From NCBI RefSeq assembly GCF_003002825.1, contig NZ_PVTE01000001.1:310001-374000 (forward strand): 64,000 nt of DNA. Reading direction: 5' to 3'. The DNA comes from Spirosoma oryzae (GTDB lineage Bacteria; Bacteroidota; Bacteroidia; Cytophagales; Spirosomataceae). The number at the start of each line of letters is the position of its first letter. Positions within the stretch are counted from its first letter, which is position 1. The notes below the pieces were generated by a model. It saw only the letters and a list, made by a program, of their open reading frames with translations, was not told the origin of the DNA and made no database searches. Shown here in pieces: positions 42,073 to 53,808 of the stretch. The position numbers were made by a program, and so were the translations under genes.

Positions 42073-43029
42073 ATGAGATTTACTCGTCAACGTATGTTTT
42101 TTCGTCAAGTAACCGGCTGGCTGTGCCTCACGCTGGCCCTGTTTAGCAGCAATCCGTCCGCCTACGGCTGGAATAAGCCCACCCACATGGCCATCGGGGC
42201 CATTGCCTATCACGATCTGCAAAGCGCATCGCCCCAAACCGTCGACCGGGTTGTCACGCTGCTGCGCCAGCATCCGTATTACCAGCGGCAGTGGCTACCG
42301 CTGATGGACAGCCTGCAACTGCCCGCCACCCAGCGCGACGAGTACCTGTTCATGCTGGCGGCCCGCTGGCCTGACGACATTCGGAACCGTGATCCGTACC
42401 ACGATAAGCCGAACTGGCACTTCATCAATTACATCTATGCCCCGAAACAGGGGATGGCCCGTACGGACACGACTCTGGCAACGGGCGAGACGATCCTACA
42501 GGCCTACGCCCAAAACCGGCAGATCCTGACCAGCCCGGCTCCCGACAGCGCCAAAGCAGTGGCGCTATGCTGGCTCTTTCACCTGACGGGCGACGTGCAC
42601 ATGCCGCTGCACACGACGGCGCTGGTCGATCCGCAGTTTCCGCAGGGCGATAAAGGGGGTAACCTGTTTCGCATCAAGGTGATGATGAGCAGCCCGACTA
42701 GTAACCTACACTCGTTCTGGGATGGTATGCTGCTTCATACCGACACCTACGCATCGGTCGACAGTATGGCCGTGGGCGAACAGCGTGATTTTACCCGGAA
42801 GCAACTGCCGCAGCTCGGCAATCCGGACGTTACGGCCTGGTCGAAGGAAAGCTTTCAACTGGCGCAGGACAACGCCTACCGCAGTAACACGCTCCAGCCG
42901 GGTACCGCTCAGGAAGGGTCGCTACTACCCCCAGACTATGTCGCCACCGTACGACCCATCGCCCAGCGGCAGGTTGCCCTGGCCGGCTACCGACTCGCCG
43001 ACGAGCTGGTAACGGATTTGGGTAGTTGA
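42073..43029 (+). CDS. S1/P1-type nuclease
   Basis: A secreted zinc-dependent single-strand nuclease of the S1/P1 family, 318 residues from the ATG at 42073; ATGs at 42049 and 42094 are alternatives. The signal peptide (WLCLTLALFSSNPSAYG) is cut before the conserved N-terminal Trp (WNKPTHMAIG), whose amino group is a zinc ligand in the family. Other ligand motifs are KPNWHFINYI, CWLFHLTGDVHMPLHT, GDKGGNLF and NLHSFWDGML. These enzymes degrade RNA and ssDNA and have 3'-nucleotidase activity. The gene begins directly after the mobile repeat. Confidence 0.92.
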   Translation: MRFTRQRMFFRQVTGWLCLTLALFSSNPSAYGWNKPTHMAIGAIAYHDLQSASPQTVDRVVTLLRQHPYYQRQWLPLMDSLQLPATQRDEYLFMLAARWPDDIRNRDPYHDKPNWHFINYIYAPKQGMARTDTTLATGETILQAYAQNRQILTSPAPDSAKAVALCWLFHLTGDVHMPLHTTALVDPQFPQGDKGGNLFRIKVMMSSPTSNLHSFWDGMLLHTDTYASVDSMAVGEQRDFTRKQLPQLGNPDVTAWSKESFQLAQDNAYRSNTLQPGTAQEGSLLPPDYVATVRPIAQRQVALAGYRLADELVTDLGS

Positions 43030-43035
43030 ATTGAC

Positions 43036-43068
43036 AGACCTAAAAGGTTTTCAAAACCTTTTAGGTCT
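43036..43068. repeat. Short perfect hairpin agacctaaaaggttttc (family C)
   Basis: A 33-base perfect palindrome, AGACCTAAAAGGTTTT-C-AAAACCTTTTAGGTCT, placed 6 bp after the nuclease stop and 25 bp before the helicase ATG. It has the same core as 29973-30005. Confidence 0.88.
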
Positions 43069-43093
43069 ACAGGGCTGTTTGAAACACGTTTTC

Positions 43094-44992
43094 ATGGATT
43101 ACTTTAAGAACCTGCTCCAACTCCTTAAGGTAGAGCGGGATGAAGACCGGGCGCAGTACCGGCGACTGACCGAGTCGACTTCGGTAACCGAGCGCCGGGC
43201 CAACGGCCTGACCTGGTACCCCATTGCCATTCGCGGGTCGGAACTGGGACGGGGCGACTACCTGACCGTCGAGGTGGAACGAACGACGCACCAGGATACG
43301 GCCCATCAGTTTCGGGTTGGCATGCCCGCCGTCTTCTTCAGCAACCACGCGCCCCAGACCGACCGCGTCGAGGGAACCATCGCCTATCAGGGGGGAAACC
43401 GGCTCCGCATCACGCTACTCACCGATGAGTTACCCGACTGGTCGCGCGATGGGAAACTGGGCGTCGAGCTACTGTTCGACGATCAGAGCTACGAGCAGAT
43501 GGAGGACGCGCTCAAGCAGGCCAGTCTGCTTGCCGACAAGCACGAAAGCCGTATCATCAGTATCCTGGCTGGCGAGAAAGCACCGACGTTTCACCCGCAG
43601 CCTGTTGTGCCTCCGCTAAGGAAACTCAACGAGAGTCAGCAGCGCGCCGTGGAGGCCATACTGGCGGCCAACGAGTTAGCCGTCGTACATGGCCCGCCGG
43701 GTACCGGAAAAACGACTACTATCGTACAGGCCGTCAACGCGTTACTGCAACAGGACCACCGGCAACTACTGGTCGTTGCGCCCAGCAACACGGCTGTCGA
43801 TCTGTTGAGCGAAAAATTGCATGCCGAAGGGGTACGCGTCGTGCGGGTGGGGAATCCGGCCCGCGTGTCCGAGCGACTGGCCGCGTTGACGCTCGATCAG
43901 CAGATGGCCGATCACCGACTGATGCGCGACATCAAGAAAAGCCGCAAGCAGGCCAACGAATTCAAGTCGATGGCGCATAAGTACAAGCGACAGTTTGGCC
44001 CATCTGAGCGGGCGCAACGGAAAGCCTTGTTCGATGAGGCCCACCGGATCATGAAAGACGTCGCGCAGTCGGAACAGTACATCATCGAAGAGGTGCTGGG
44101 GCAGGCGCAGGTTATTACGGCGACGCTCGTAGGGTCAAACAACTACCTGATTCGCGACCGGCGCTACCATACTGTCGTTATCGATGAAGCGGGGCAGGCG
44201 CTCGAACCGGCCTGCTGGATTCCCATCCTGAAAGCAGAAAAAGTCGTGCTGGCAGGCGACCACTGTCAGCTCCCACCGACGATCAAATCGGCTGAAGCGG
44301 CCCGGAAAGGACTGAGTGAAACGTTGCTGGAAAAGAACGTAAGCCTGCATCCCGAAGCGGTTCGGCTGCTGAACGAGCAGTACCGGATGCACGAACGCAT
44401 CATGGGCTATTCATCGCAGGTATTTTACGGCGGTCAGCTGCGGGCCCACGGGTCGGTGGCCGGGCACACGCTCCAGTCCGACGATCAGCCGATGTTGTTT
44501 ATCGATACGGCGGGTTGTGGTTTCGACGATCAGCTCGACGGGACCAGTTCGATCAACCCCGACGAAGCGGCTTTCCTGATTCGCCACCTGAGTCAGACCG
44601 TGGCCGAACTGAGTGCTGTCTATGCGCCGGCTGACTTTCCGAGTATCGCGGTTATCTCGCCCTACAAACAGCAGTTGGCCCAGTTGAATCAGCACCTGCT
44701 GGCTACGCCGGAGGTACAGCCTTACCTCAACAGTATCTCGGTCAATACCATCGACAGTTTTCAGGGGCAGGAACGCGACATCGTTTACATTTCGCTGACA
44801 CGCAGCAACGCAGCGGGGGAGATCGGTTTTCTGGCCGACATTCGCCGGATGAATGTTGCCATGACGCGGGCGCGGAAGAAACTGGTTATGGTCGGCGACA
44901 GCGCGACCTTATCGACCCACAGCTTCTACGCGGACCTGGTGGCCTACGTGCAGGAACACGATGCGTACCGAAGCGCCTGGGAGTGGTTGTAA
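43094..44992 (+). CDS. SF1 DNA/RNA helicase (IGHMBP2/DNA2-NAM7 type)
   Basis: A 632-residue superfamily 1 helicase from the ATG at 43094; the open frame upstream from 43031 crosses a hairpin. An N-terminal beta-barrel region (about 60-150) precedes motif I GPPGTGKT (200-207), motif Ia APSNTAVDLLSEKL, motif II VIDEAGQA (Asp364, Glu365), motif III LAGDHCQLPPT, motif IV QYRMHERI, motif V NTIDSFQGQERDIV and motif VI NVAMTRARKKLVMVGD. It is Upf1-like in order and spacing and should unwind nucleic acid 5'-3' with ATP. The pairing with a nuclease gene upstream is probably incidental, as that protein is secreted. Confidence 0.92.
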   Translation: MDYFKNLLQLLKVERDEDRAQYRRLTESTSVTERRANGLTWYPIAIRGSELGRGDYLTVEVERTTHQDTAHQFRVGMPAVFFSNHAPQTDRVEGTIAYQGGNRLRITLLTDELPDWSRDGKLGVELLFDDQSYEQMEDALKQASLLADKHESRIISILAGEKAPTFHPQPVVPPLRKLNESQQRAVEAILAANELAVVHGPPGTGKTTTIVQAVNALLQQDHRQLLVVAPSNTAVDLLSEKLHAEGVRVVRVGNPARVSERLAALTLDQQMADHRLMRDIKKSRKQANEFKSMAHKYKRQFGPSERAQRKALFDEAHRIMKDVAQSEQYIIEEVLGQAQVITATLVGSNNYLIRDRRYHTVVIDEAGQALEPACWIPILKAEKVVLAGDHCQLPPTIKSAEAARKGLSETLLEKNVSLHPEAVRLLNEQYRMHERIMGYSSQVFYGGQLRAHGSVAGHTLQSDDQPMLFIDTAGCGFDDQLDGTSSINPDEAAFLIRHLSQTVAELSAVYAPADFPSIAVISPYKQQLAQLNQHLLATPEVQPYLNSISVNTIDSFQGQERDIVYISLTRSNAAGEIGFLADIRRMNVAMTRARKKLVMVGDSATLSTHSFYADLVAYVQEHDAYRSAWEWL

Positions 44993-45013
44993 ACGCGTTG
45001 TCGTACTGTTCAT

Positions 45014-45598
45014 ATGGCTTTTCAACTGGTTGGTATCACACCGGATGTACTGTCGGCAGCACAGTGGGCTGTCGTCCCTGATCTGTTTGCCGCTGGCTTG
45101 TCGTACCTGTATGTTCGGCAGGCAGCTAGTGAACAGGTATGGCAACGACTCACGGACGATGCTCTGAAACCGTTTCAGCATAGACTACTCGTACCGTTTC
45201 CGATGGTCGCCGGTCAATTTGGTCGGCACTGGAAAGAAGCGGATCGTATGGCCGCATCGCCCGGTGAACGCGCCTTTTCCACCAGCGTTCACGCCCTTAC
45301 CGACTGGCCGCTGCTGGCCGGTCGGGTTGAACTGGTGTATTACAGCCCGGTGTTCGCCAGCATCAGCAAGCCCGGCTATGGCCCTGTGCAGTCGATCGAT
45401 GTCATTGCCCGGCAGATTGCCCACATCCGCCAGCAGACAGACAAACTGCCCTTGCTGATCGGATTGGGCGGTGTACAGACTAACACGATCCGACGGGTGC
45501 AGGACGCAGGCTTCGACGGAGCCGCCGTACTCGGTACGCTCTGGCAAGACCCTGACCCCGTCGCTGTCGTGCAGGAATTGTTTAAGAAATTGACCTGA
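45014..45598 (+). CDS. Thiamine-phosphate-synthase-like (ThiE/TenI family) protein
   Basis: A 194-residue TIM-barrel protein with ThiE/TenI features: opening FQLVGITPD, a strand SYLYVRQ corresponding to the ThiE QLR motif, HALTDW, VYYSPVFASISKPGYGP (the ThiE/TenI phosphate-side loop) and GLGGVQTNTIRRVQDAGFDGAAVLGTLW. It lacks the NDN...G motif of true ThiE, which is present in the separate ThiE at 48684. It is therefore probably TenI-like (thiazole tautomerase) or a degenerate paralogue. It lies head-to-head at the 3' end of the thiamine operon, starting 21 bp after the helicase stop. Confidence 0.75.
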   Translation: MAFQLVGITPDVLSAAQWAVVPDLFAAGLSYLYVRQAASEQVWQRLTDDALKPFQHRLLVPFPMVAGQFGRHWKEADRMAASPGERAFSTSVHALTDWPLLAGRVELVYYSPVFASISKPGYGPVQSIDVIARQIAHIRQQTDKLPLLIGLGGVQTNTIRRVQDAGFDGAAVLGTLWQDPDPVAVVQELFKKLT

Positions 45599-45602
45599 TT
45601 TT

Positions 45603-45639
45603 CCAGGCCTGAACGGTTTTACAAACCGTTTAGGCCTGG
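45603..45639. terminator. Palindromic hairpin between TenI-like gene and thiF (family C)
   Basis: CCAGGCCTGAACGGTTTT pairs with its downstream complement ending AGGCCTGG (45603-45639), with about one mismatch and a tiny loop. It lies between convergent genes and overlaps the thiF stop region. It probably ends both transcripts; the core is related to the other family C hairpins. Confidence 0.75.
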
Positions 45640-46697
45640 TCCTGAAGCGGTACACCATCAATCCCCCCAGTCAGATTCCAGACCTGCGTGTGTCCCCGTT
45701 CGCGCAGAAACGAAACCGCCCGCTGACTCCGCCCGCCCGATTGGCAGTGAATGACAACCGGTCCGTTGGCGGGGATCTGCTCTGGATGAGCCAACAGTTC
45801 CGGCAACGGAATCAGTTGCCCGCCCAGCGATCGCCGGGCCGCTTCGTCGGGTTGCCGTACGTCGACGAGTTGAACCGTCTCGTCGCGCGCTTTCCAGGTC
45901 AGGTAATCGGCGTACGACAGGCTGGGGACGGGGGGGCAGACCGGTAGCCCCGCTGGTAGTTCGGTGATGTGTTTGTTGGCTGGATCGGTGGCGAAACGCA
46001 CGGTCTGAAACTGCATGGTCAGCGCGTTGAGCAGCAGTAGTCGGCCGATCAGCGGTTCGCCCACGCCCGTTACCAGTTTGATGACTTCGTTGGCCATCAG
46101 GCAACCCACGATACCGGGCAAAACGCCCAAAACGCCCGCTTCCGCGCAGGCCGGTAGGTCGCTGGGATCAGGGTAGAGACAGCGGTAGGTTGGTCCGTCG
46201 CCGACGTTGAAGATGCTAACCTGTCCCTCAAAGCGATAGATCGAGCCGAATACCAGTGGTTTGCCCAACTGCACACAGGCATCGTTGACCAGGTAGCGGG
46301 TGGCGAAATTATCCGACCCATCGACGATCAGGTCGTATTGATGCAGTAAGTCAAGGGCGTTGTCGCGGGTGAGGAATGTCGGATGGGACTGTACCTGAAT
46401 CAGTGGGTTCTGGGCCTGTAGCCGGGTGGCGGCTACCGACGCTTTCGACTGACCCAGGTCGGCGGGACCGAACAGAATCTGCCGGTGCAGGTTACTGTCC
46501 GCCACCGTATCCCCGTCGACAATGCCCACTGTGCCGACACCCGCTGCCACCAGGTACTGAAGTACCGGACAACCCAGGCCACCCGCACCGACGACCAGCA
46601 CGCGTGCGTTACGCAGGCGCTCCTGTCCGGCGGTGCCGATTTCGGGGAGTAGCAGGTGGCGGCTATAGCGGCTTTGTTCGGCAGGGGTTAGCGGCAT
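45630..46697 (-). CDS. thiF: ThiF/MoeB adenylyltransferase with C-terminal rhodanese domain
   Basis: A 355-residue E1-like enzyme that adenylates the C-terminal Gly of ThiS and helps transfer sulfur for thiazole formation. The nucleotide-binding GAGGLGCPVLQYL, the Mg/ATP region VDGDTVADSNLHRQILF and the loop DNFATRYLVNDAC are present. The C-terminal rhodanese (about 260-350) has the active Cys in VVIHCQSGGRSQRA. The first zinc-type Cys pair region (YRCLYPDP...ACAEAGVLG) is only partly kept and the second CxxC is absent, so the structural zinc may be lost. It overlaps thiH by 10 bp and is the last gene of the operon. Confidence 0.92.
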   Translation of the reverse strand: MPLTPAEQSRYSRHLLLPEIGTAGQERLRNARVLVVGAGGLGCPVLQYLVAAGVGTVGIVDGDTVADSNLHRQILFGPADLGQSKASVAATRLQAQNPLIQVQSHPTFLTRDNALDLLHQYDLIVDGSDNFATRYLVNDACVQLGKPLVFGSIYRFEGQVSIFNVGDGPTYRCLYPDPSDLPACAEAGVLGVLPGIVGCLMANEVIKLVTGVGEPLIGRLLLLNALTMQFQTVRFATDPANKHITELPAGLPVCPPVPSLSYADYLTWKARDETVQLVDVRQPDEAARRSLGGQLIPLPELLAHPEQIPANGPVVIHCQSGGRSQRAVSFLRERGHTQVWNLTGGIDGVPLQDQA

Positions 46698-47827
46698 AGC
46701 GTCATCAGGGTTGGGTCCCAGTCTTTCCAGACCGGCTCGTAACCGGCCCGGCGGATAACGGCAGCGATCTCGGCCGGTGTCCGTTCGTCCGAAATCTCGA
46801 ACTGCTCCAGCGATTGCGGCTCGACCACATACCCTCCCGGATTCGTTTTCGAACCGGCACTCAGGCTCGTAATACCCAGCCGGATGACGTGATCCCGGAA
46901 CCGGGGACTCTCGCGGGTCGACAGCGACAGTTCGACGTCGGGCTTGAACAGCCGGTAGGCGCAGATCAGTTGTACCAGCTCGCGGTCAGTCATGCACTGG
47001 CCAAAATCGCGCGATTGAACCCCCGACGCCCCCAGTACGTCGATGGGCCGTAGCCGGGGGAACGACAGGCTGTAGCGCGTTTTCCAGTACGTTCGTTCGA
47101 GGTAGTCGAGGTGAAGCGCGGTGAAAAAGCTGTCGGTCCGCCAGTCGGAAAGGCCCAGTAGGGCACCCAGACCGATTTTGTAGATGCCCGCCTGCCCCAG
47201 CCGGTCGGGCGTTTCGATGCGGTAGCGATAGCTGGCTTTCTTGCCTTTCGGGTGATGGAGCTGGTAGCTGTCGCGGTTGTAGGTTTCCTGATACACCAGC
47301 ACCGTATGCAGCCCCTCGGCGATCAGGTCCGCGTAGGCGGGTTGGTCGAGTGGCTGTACTTCCATCGAGATATGGGCAAACCGATCGCGCAGCAGCCGAA
47401 TGGCGTTTTTGATGTACGGTACGCCAACGGTTTGATTGGCTTCACCCGTCACCAGCAGCACATGATCGTACCCCATCGCCTTCAGCGCGTCGGCTTCGCG
47501 GTCGATTTCGTCGTCGGCCAGCGTGCGTCGTCGGATTTTATTGTCCAGGCTGAAGGCACAGTAGGTACAGATATTCTGGCACTCGTTCGACAGATAGAGT
47601 GGCGCGTACAACTGCATAGTTTTGCCGAAACGCTGCTGCGTAAGCTGCTGACTCTGGCGGGCCATTACATCCAGGTACGGTCGGGCGGCTGGCGAAATCA
47701 GGGCGGCAAAATCCGTCAGTGTGCGGGCCGTGCGCGACAGCGCCCGCTCCACGTCGGTCGCTGTTGCCGTGTCGATCAGCCGGCTGACCGTGGCCCAATC
47801 GTACTGATTCAGTAGGTCGGTGAACAT
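46688..47827 (-). CDS. thiH: 2-iminoacetate synthase ThiH (radical SAM)
   Basis: A 379-residue radical-SAM tyrosine lyase, starting at ATG 47827, one base after the thiG stop. The [4Fe-4S] motif CxxxCxxC is Cys83, Cys87 and Cys90 (NECQNICTYCAF). It cleaves tyrosine to dehydroglycine and p-cresol, supplying the glycine-derived part of the thiazole. ThiH-specific segments include MQLYAPLYLSNEC, LLVTGEANQTVGVPYI and ALLGLSDWRTDSF. Because ThiH rather than ThiO is used, the pathway is the anaerobe-compatible one. Confidence 0.95.
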   Translation of the reverse strand: MFTDLLNQYDWATVSRLIDTATATDVERALSRTARTLTDFAALISPAARPYLDVMARQSQQLTQQRFGKTMQLYAPLYLSNECQNICTYCAFSLDNKIRRRTLADDEIDREADALKAMGYDHVLLVTGEANQTVGVPYIKNAIRLLRDRFAHISMEVQPLDQPAYADLIAEGLHTVLVYQETYNRDSYQLHHPKGKKASYRYRIETPDRLGQAGIYKIGLGALLGLSDWRTDSFFTALHLDYLERTYWKTRYSLSFPRLRPIDVLGASGVQSRDFGQCMTDRELVQLICAYRLFKPDVELSLSTRESPRFRDHVIRLGITSLSAGSKTNPGGYVVEPQSLEQFEISDERTPAEIAAVIRRAGYEPVWKDWDPTLMTLCR

Positions 47828-47828
47828 A

Positions 47829-48605
47829 TTATTCGTCCAGAAAAGCGGTGAGCGGACTGCTGGCAACGGCGACCGACGACGTACTCCCCAGCCGGGCTTC
47901 GTAGGCCAGCCGTCCGGCTTCGACGGCTAGTTTAAAGGCGGTCGCCATCTGCACCGGGTTATCGGCGACGGCGATGGCGGTGTTGACCAGCACGGCGTCG
48001 GCACCGAGTTCCATCGCTGCGGCTGCGTGGGAGGGCGCGCCAATACCCGCGTCGACAACCACCGGAACCTGACTCTGACTGATGATGATCTCCAGAAAGT
48101 CGAGGGTGCGCAACCCCTTGTTCGACCCGATGGGTGAACCCAGTGGCATCACGGCGGCCACGCCCACCTCTTCGAGTCGTTTGCACAGTACCGGATCGGC
48201 GTGGATATAGGGCAGCACGACGAAGCCCAGCCGGACCAGTTCGTCGGCGGCTTTCAGCGTTTCGATCGGATCGGGAAGGAGATAACGCGGGTCGGGGTGG
48301 ATTTCCAGTTTAAGCCAGTTCGTTTCGAGGGCTTCGCGGGCCAGCTGCGCAGCAAAGACCGCTTCACGAGCCGTGCGGACACCCGACGTGTTGGGCAGCA
48401 GGTGCATGTGCGGGGCGGTCAGGTGGCGGAGCGTATCGTCGGCTTTGTCGCCCGCATGGATACGTTTCAGCGCCACCGTGACCAGTTCGGAGCCCGACGC
48501 CAGCAGCGCCGATTCCATTTGTCCGGTCGAACTGAATTTGCCCGTGCCGGTAAACAGCCGCGACGAAAACGTCCGGTCGGCTATGCGCAGCGATTGCGTA
48601 GTCAT
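47829..48605 (-). CDS. thiG: Thiazole synthase ThiG
   Basis: A 258-residue TIM barrel from the ATG at 48605 ([16 protein letters not shown]); a frame from 48665 crosses a palindrome and is rejected. It joins 1-deoxyxylulose-5-phosphate, ThiS-thiocarboxylate and dehydroglycine into the thiazole phosphate. The Schiff-base Lys is Lys99 in [20 protein letters not shown], and [27 protein letters not shown] and [27 protein letters not shown] are typical. It acts with ThiH, encoded directly downstream. Confidence 0.95.
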   Translation of the reverse strand: MTTQSLRIADRTFSSRLFTGTGKFSSTGQMESALLASGSELVTVALKRIHAGDKADDTLRHLTAPHMHLLPNTSGVRTAREAVFAAQLAREALETNWLKLEIHPDPRYLLPDPIETLKAADELVRLGFVVLPYIHADPVLCKRLEEVGVAAVMPLGSPIGSNKGLRTLDFLEIIISQSQVPVVVDAGIGAPSHAAAAMELGADAVLVNTAIAVADNPVQMATAFKLAVEAGRLAYEARLGSTSSVAVASSPLTAFLDE

Positions 48606-48650
48606 GGTTGATTGGGTTACTAGTCTTCTCAGTTTATCTGCGACAGTGTC

Positions 48651-48666
48651 CTTGCCGATCGGCAAG
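48651..48666. other. 16-bp perfect palindrome between thiE and thiG
   Basis: CTTGCCGATCGGCAAG lies in the 78-bp gap between the thiE stop (48684) and the thiG start (48605), the only sizeable gap in the operon. It may be a processing or stability hairpin. Confidence 0.5.
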
Positions 48667-48683
48667 AATGTTGTCTGTGACAG

Positions 48684-49312
48684 CTAGCCGATCATCAAAT
48701 TGGTACGCAGGGCCTGCTGAAACGCTGGCACCTGCCCGGCCGGGTCGCGACTGATGGCCGACGATACCGCGATGCCGTGCAGACCGATCTGCATCAGGTT
48801 CGGCACGTCCGCCACGTCGAGACCTCCGATCGCAATAATCGGCAACGCGATGTCTTCATGCCGGCAGGCCGTCAGGATGTGATCGTAGCCCGTCAGGCCC
48901 AGTATGGGACTAAGCTTCTCTTTGGTTGTCGTAAATCGGTACGGCCCCAGCCCGACATAATCGGCCCCAGCCTCGTGATGCCGGCGAATGTCGTCCAGTG
49001 TATTGGCCGTTCCGCCGACGATCATCGATGCGCCGAGCAGGCGACGGGCGTCGGCGACGGGCATATCCGTCAGGCCCACGTGGACACCGTCGGCCCCGAT
49101 TTCCCCCGCCAGCGTAACGTTGTCGTTAATAATCAGCCGGACACCGAACGCCCGGCAGATGGCCAGCGTGTCGACGGCAAGAGCTTTCCAGTCGGCATAC
49201 GTGTGATTTTTGACGCGCAGCTGTACCCAGTCGATGCCCGCCCGGCAGGCTCGTTCGGTCTGTTCGGGCCGGTCGGTGATGTAGTGTAACGTACTGATCG
49301 GTTTAGGCGGAC

Positions 49313-49316
<4 letters not shown>
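48684..49316 (-). CDS. thiE: Thiamine-phosphate synthase ThiE
   Basis: A 210-residue TIM barrel that condenses HMP-pyrophosphate with the thiazole phosphate to thiamine phosphate. Motifs are HYITDRPEQ, WVQLRVKN, LIINDNVTLAGEIGADGVHVG, IVGGTANTLDDI, GADYVGLGPYRFTTTKEK and IAIGGL. Its ATG overlaps the thiD stop (ATGA). The full-length pyrophosphate-binding residues make it the genuine ThiE, in contrast to the TenI-like protein at 45014. Confidence 0.94.
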
Positions 49317-52172
<2,856 letters not shown>

Positions 52173-52272
52173 GGTCTGGCTACCGGATACGGTTGGGCCA
52201 AACAGCAGAGGAGGATGGTAGTACGATCAGACGGGTGCCCGAAAAAGCACACATCGTCCTGATCGGACCGGT

Positions 52273-52350
52273 CACTTTTCCCTTCGCAGGCATTACCCTG
52301 TTCAGGTTCAAAGGGTATCATCTCAGCCGCCCGAAGGCAGGCACCCCTAA
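52273..52350 (-). promoter_or_regulatory. TPP (THI-box) riboswitch
   Basis: On the minus strand this reads as the classic thi-box: GGGGTGCC, then a P3 stem, GCTGAGATGATACCC, TTTGAACCTGAACAGGGTAA and TGCCTGCGAAGGGAA. The invariant CTGAGA and the ACCTGA...GGGTAATGCC...CGAAGGGA elements are all present. It precedes thiS and should shut the operon when thiamine pyrophosphate is plentiful. The 100-nt expression platform before thiS shows no strong T-ended terminator, so control of translation initiation is more likely. Confidence 0.95.
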
Positions 52351-52374
52351 AGTCTGGCTTGTACTAAGCTGCGG

Positions 52375-52382
52375 CAAAGATA
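52375..52382 (-). promoter_or_regulatory. -7 promoter element of the thiamine operon
   Basis: The minus strand reads TATCTTTG, the favoured form of TAnnTTTG, about 25 bp upstream of the riboswitch 5' end, exactly where a promoter is expected. A -33 TTG is not at ideal spacing (nearest is the complement of 52415-52417). Confidence 0.65.
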
Positions 52383-52547
52383 GCCGCCCGTCTGAATAAT
52401 GCGCTATTAAAAGTCAATTAGTACACGAATGTCGTAGCAAGGTATTATCAGTATGTTAAGTATTGTTTTACCGGTACGTTAATCTTATTTTAATTTTTAG
52501 TTTTGGCAACGGCAACGCGCCAAACAGCTCATAACCATCAACGTACC

Positions 52548-53273
52548 ATGAAATTACTTGCTTACTGCCTGCTGGCACTGGCCGCACTAGCCTGTAGCCG
52601 CGCGGATACATCCGTGGTGTCGCCGGAAAACGACACGGTTGCGAATGAATACCCGGACTGGTACGTACTGAAAGCGCCTGTCGATCGCGAAATAGAAGGT
52701 GTTTGGGGTGACATCGACAGGACGATCCTCATATCCACCATGGCTACCCTATACCGCTCAACAGATCGGGGGCAACACTGGGAGTCTGTTAAACGGCAGT
52801 CGATAGGTATGCTTGGTATCGTTCAGTACAACGATACACTGTTCACGATGAGTGGTCTTCGTAACAGTAAAGTCCTGAACAATCCAGACAACTACAGTGT
52901 CGACGACGGAAAGACGTGGTATCCGTATCGCCGGTATAATCCGGGACTTGAGTACCAACCCAGTCAGAGCGTCGTCAATCGCTATCTGGAGATCAACCCG
53001 GTCTTGGCCTCCAATGGCGCGTCGTATACGATCAATGAGGTGCCGATAAAGGGATACATCGAAACGCCCGGTATCGTCACCAACACAGGTCGGCGAATCG
53101 ATTTGCCGCACCTGCATCAATTGAACAGCTTGTACCTGGATAAACAGCAACGGCTGTACATTGCCGGTACCGACGCCGTGTGCAGCCGCGCCGGTACCAA
53201 CGAGCCATTCGCCTTCTGCAACAGTAAAGGGGGGCGGGGCATCGTGTATGTGTCTAAACGGCCACTGCCCTGA
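52548..53273 (+). CDS. Hypothetical lipoprotein with a BNR/sialidase-like repeat
   Basis: A 241-residue protein from the ATG at 52548 with lipoprotein signal LLAYCLLALAALACS. Segment TLYRSTDRGQHWESVKR is a typical Asp-box (S/T-x-D-x-G-x-x-W), suggesting a beta-propeller-like fold, and VDDGKTWYPY is a second weaker one. The C-terminal part has YLDKQQRLYIAGTDAVCS. Only a partial propeller fits the length. Function unknown; location periplasmic or surface. It stands alone, divergent from the thiamine operon. Confidence 0.65.
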   Translation: MKLLAYCLLALAALACSRADTSVVSPENDTVANEYPDWYVLKAPVDREIEGVWGDIDRTILISTMATLYRSTDRGQHWESVKRQSIGMLGIVQYNDTLFTMSGLRNSKVLNNPDNYSVDDGKTWYPYRRYNPGLEYQPSQSVVNRYLEINPVLASNGASYTINEVPIKGYIETPGIVTNTGRRIDLPHLHQLNSLYLDKQQRLYIAGTDAVCSRAGTNEPFAFCNSKGGRGIVYVSKRPLP

Positions 53274-53300
53274 ACCGACAACGCGAAGCGGGTTGCTGTG

Positions 53301-53747
53301 CTAGTCGACCTCAGCGCGTAACACCCGGATATCCGTCCGGTCCGTGCCCGGCCGTAAGGTGCCGACTCGTTGATTCGTCAGCTTGACAAGCGTACCCGGT
53401 GTTATCAGTGTATCGACGACCGTCGTGTCTGACCCAAGCCGTTGACCGGTCTGCGTGTAGTAATCGATACAAAGCTGAATGGCCCGGTAACTGGCCCGGC
53501 CCGACGTATTTGTAATTGCAAATCGGTGCTCGACGCCTTGTCGGGACGAATCACTCGTCGTCGGGTAGGTCTCCCAGCCAATCCGATCGATCAACAAATC
53601 CCGGACGGCATTCGGCTGTTGCGTACTCGACTGACACCCTGACTGAGCACCCATCAACAGGCTGACGAAGAAGACTACAGACAAGGAAAATGGCCCGGTT
53701 TTAACGGCCGATGCATGGTTGGTAGACGACAAAAAACGGTGGCGCAT
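53301..53747 (-). CDS. Hypothetical secreted protein (FxLYD-like)
   Basis: A 148-residue protein from the ATG at 53747 with signal region FSLSVVFFVSLLMGAQSGC, probably a lipoprotein. The mature part has HRFAITNTSGRASYRAIQLCIDYYTQTGQRLGSDTTVVDTLITPGTLV, a beta-sandwich pattern like FxLYD domains (an N-T-S-G...I-x-Y...G...V-x-x-x-I-x-P-G run). Function unknown. A hairpin at 53750-53785 precedes it. Confidence 0.6.
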   Translation of the reverse strand: MRHRFLSSTNHASAVKTGPFSLSVVFFVSLLMGAQSGCQSSTQQPNAVRDLLIDRIGWETYPTTSDSSRQGVEHRFAITNTSGRASYRAIQLCIDYYTQTGQRLGSDTTVVDTLITPGTLVKLTNQRVGTLRPGTDRTDIRVLRAEVD

Positions 53748-53749
53748 AG

Positions 53750-53785
53750 CACGAAGACAAGGGTGATGCAACGCTTGTCTTCGTG
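53750..53785 (-). terminator. Hairpin between two minus-strand genes
   Basis: A 12-bp perfect stem, CACGAAGACAAG (53750-53761) and CTTGTCTTCGTG (53774-53785). It lies 24 bp after the stop of the 53809 gene and upstream of the next start. No long T run, so a weak terminator or processing stem. Confidence 0.6.
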
Positions 53786-53808
53786 TCAAAGTAACGGAAT
53801 CTGAGGCA

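Noticed and set aside
43031..43093. Upstream extension of the helicase
   Set aside because: It would read through the perfect palindrome 43036-43068; the ATG at 43094 gives a normal N-terminus.
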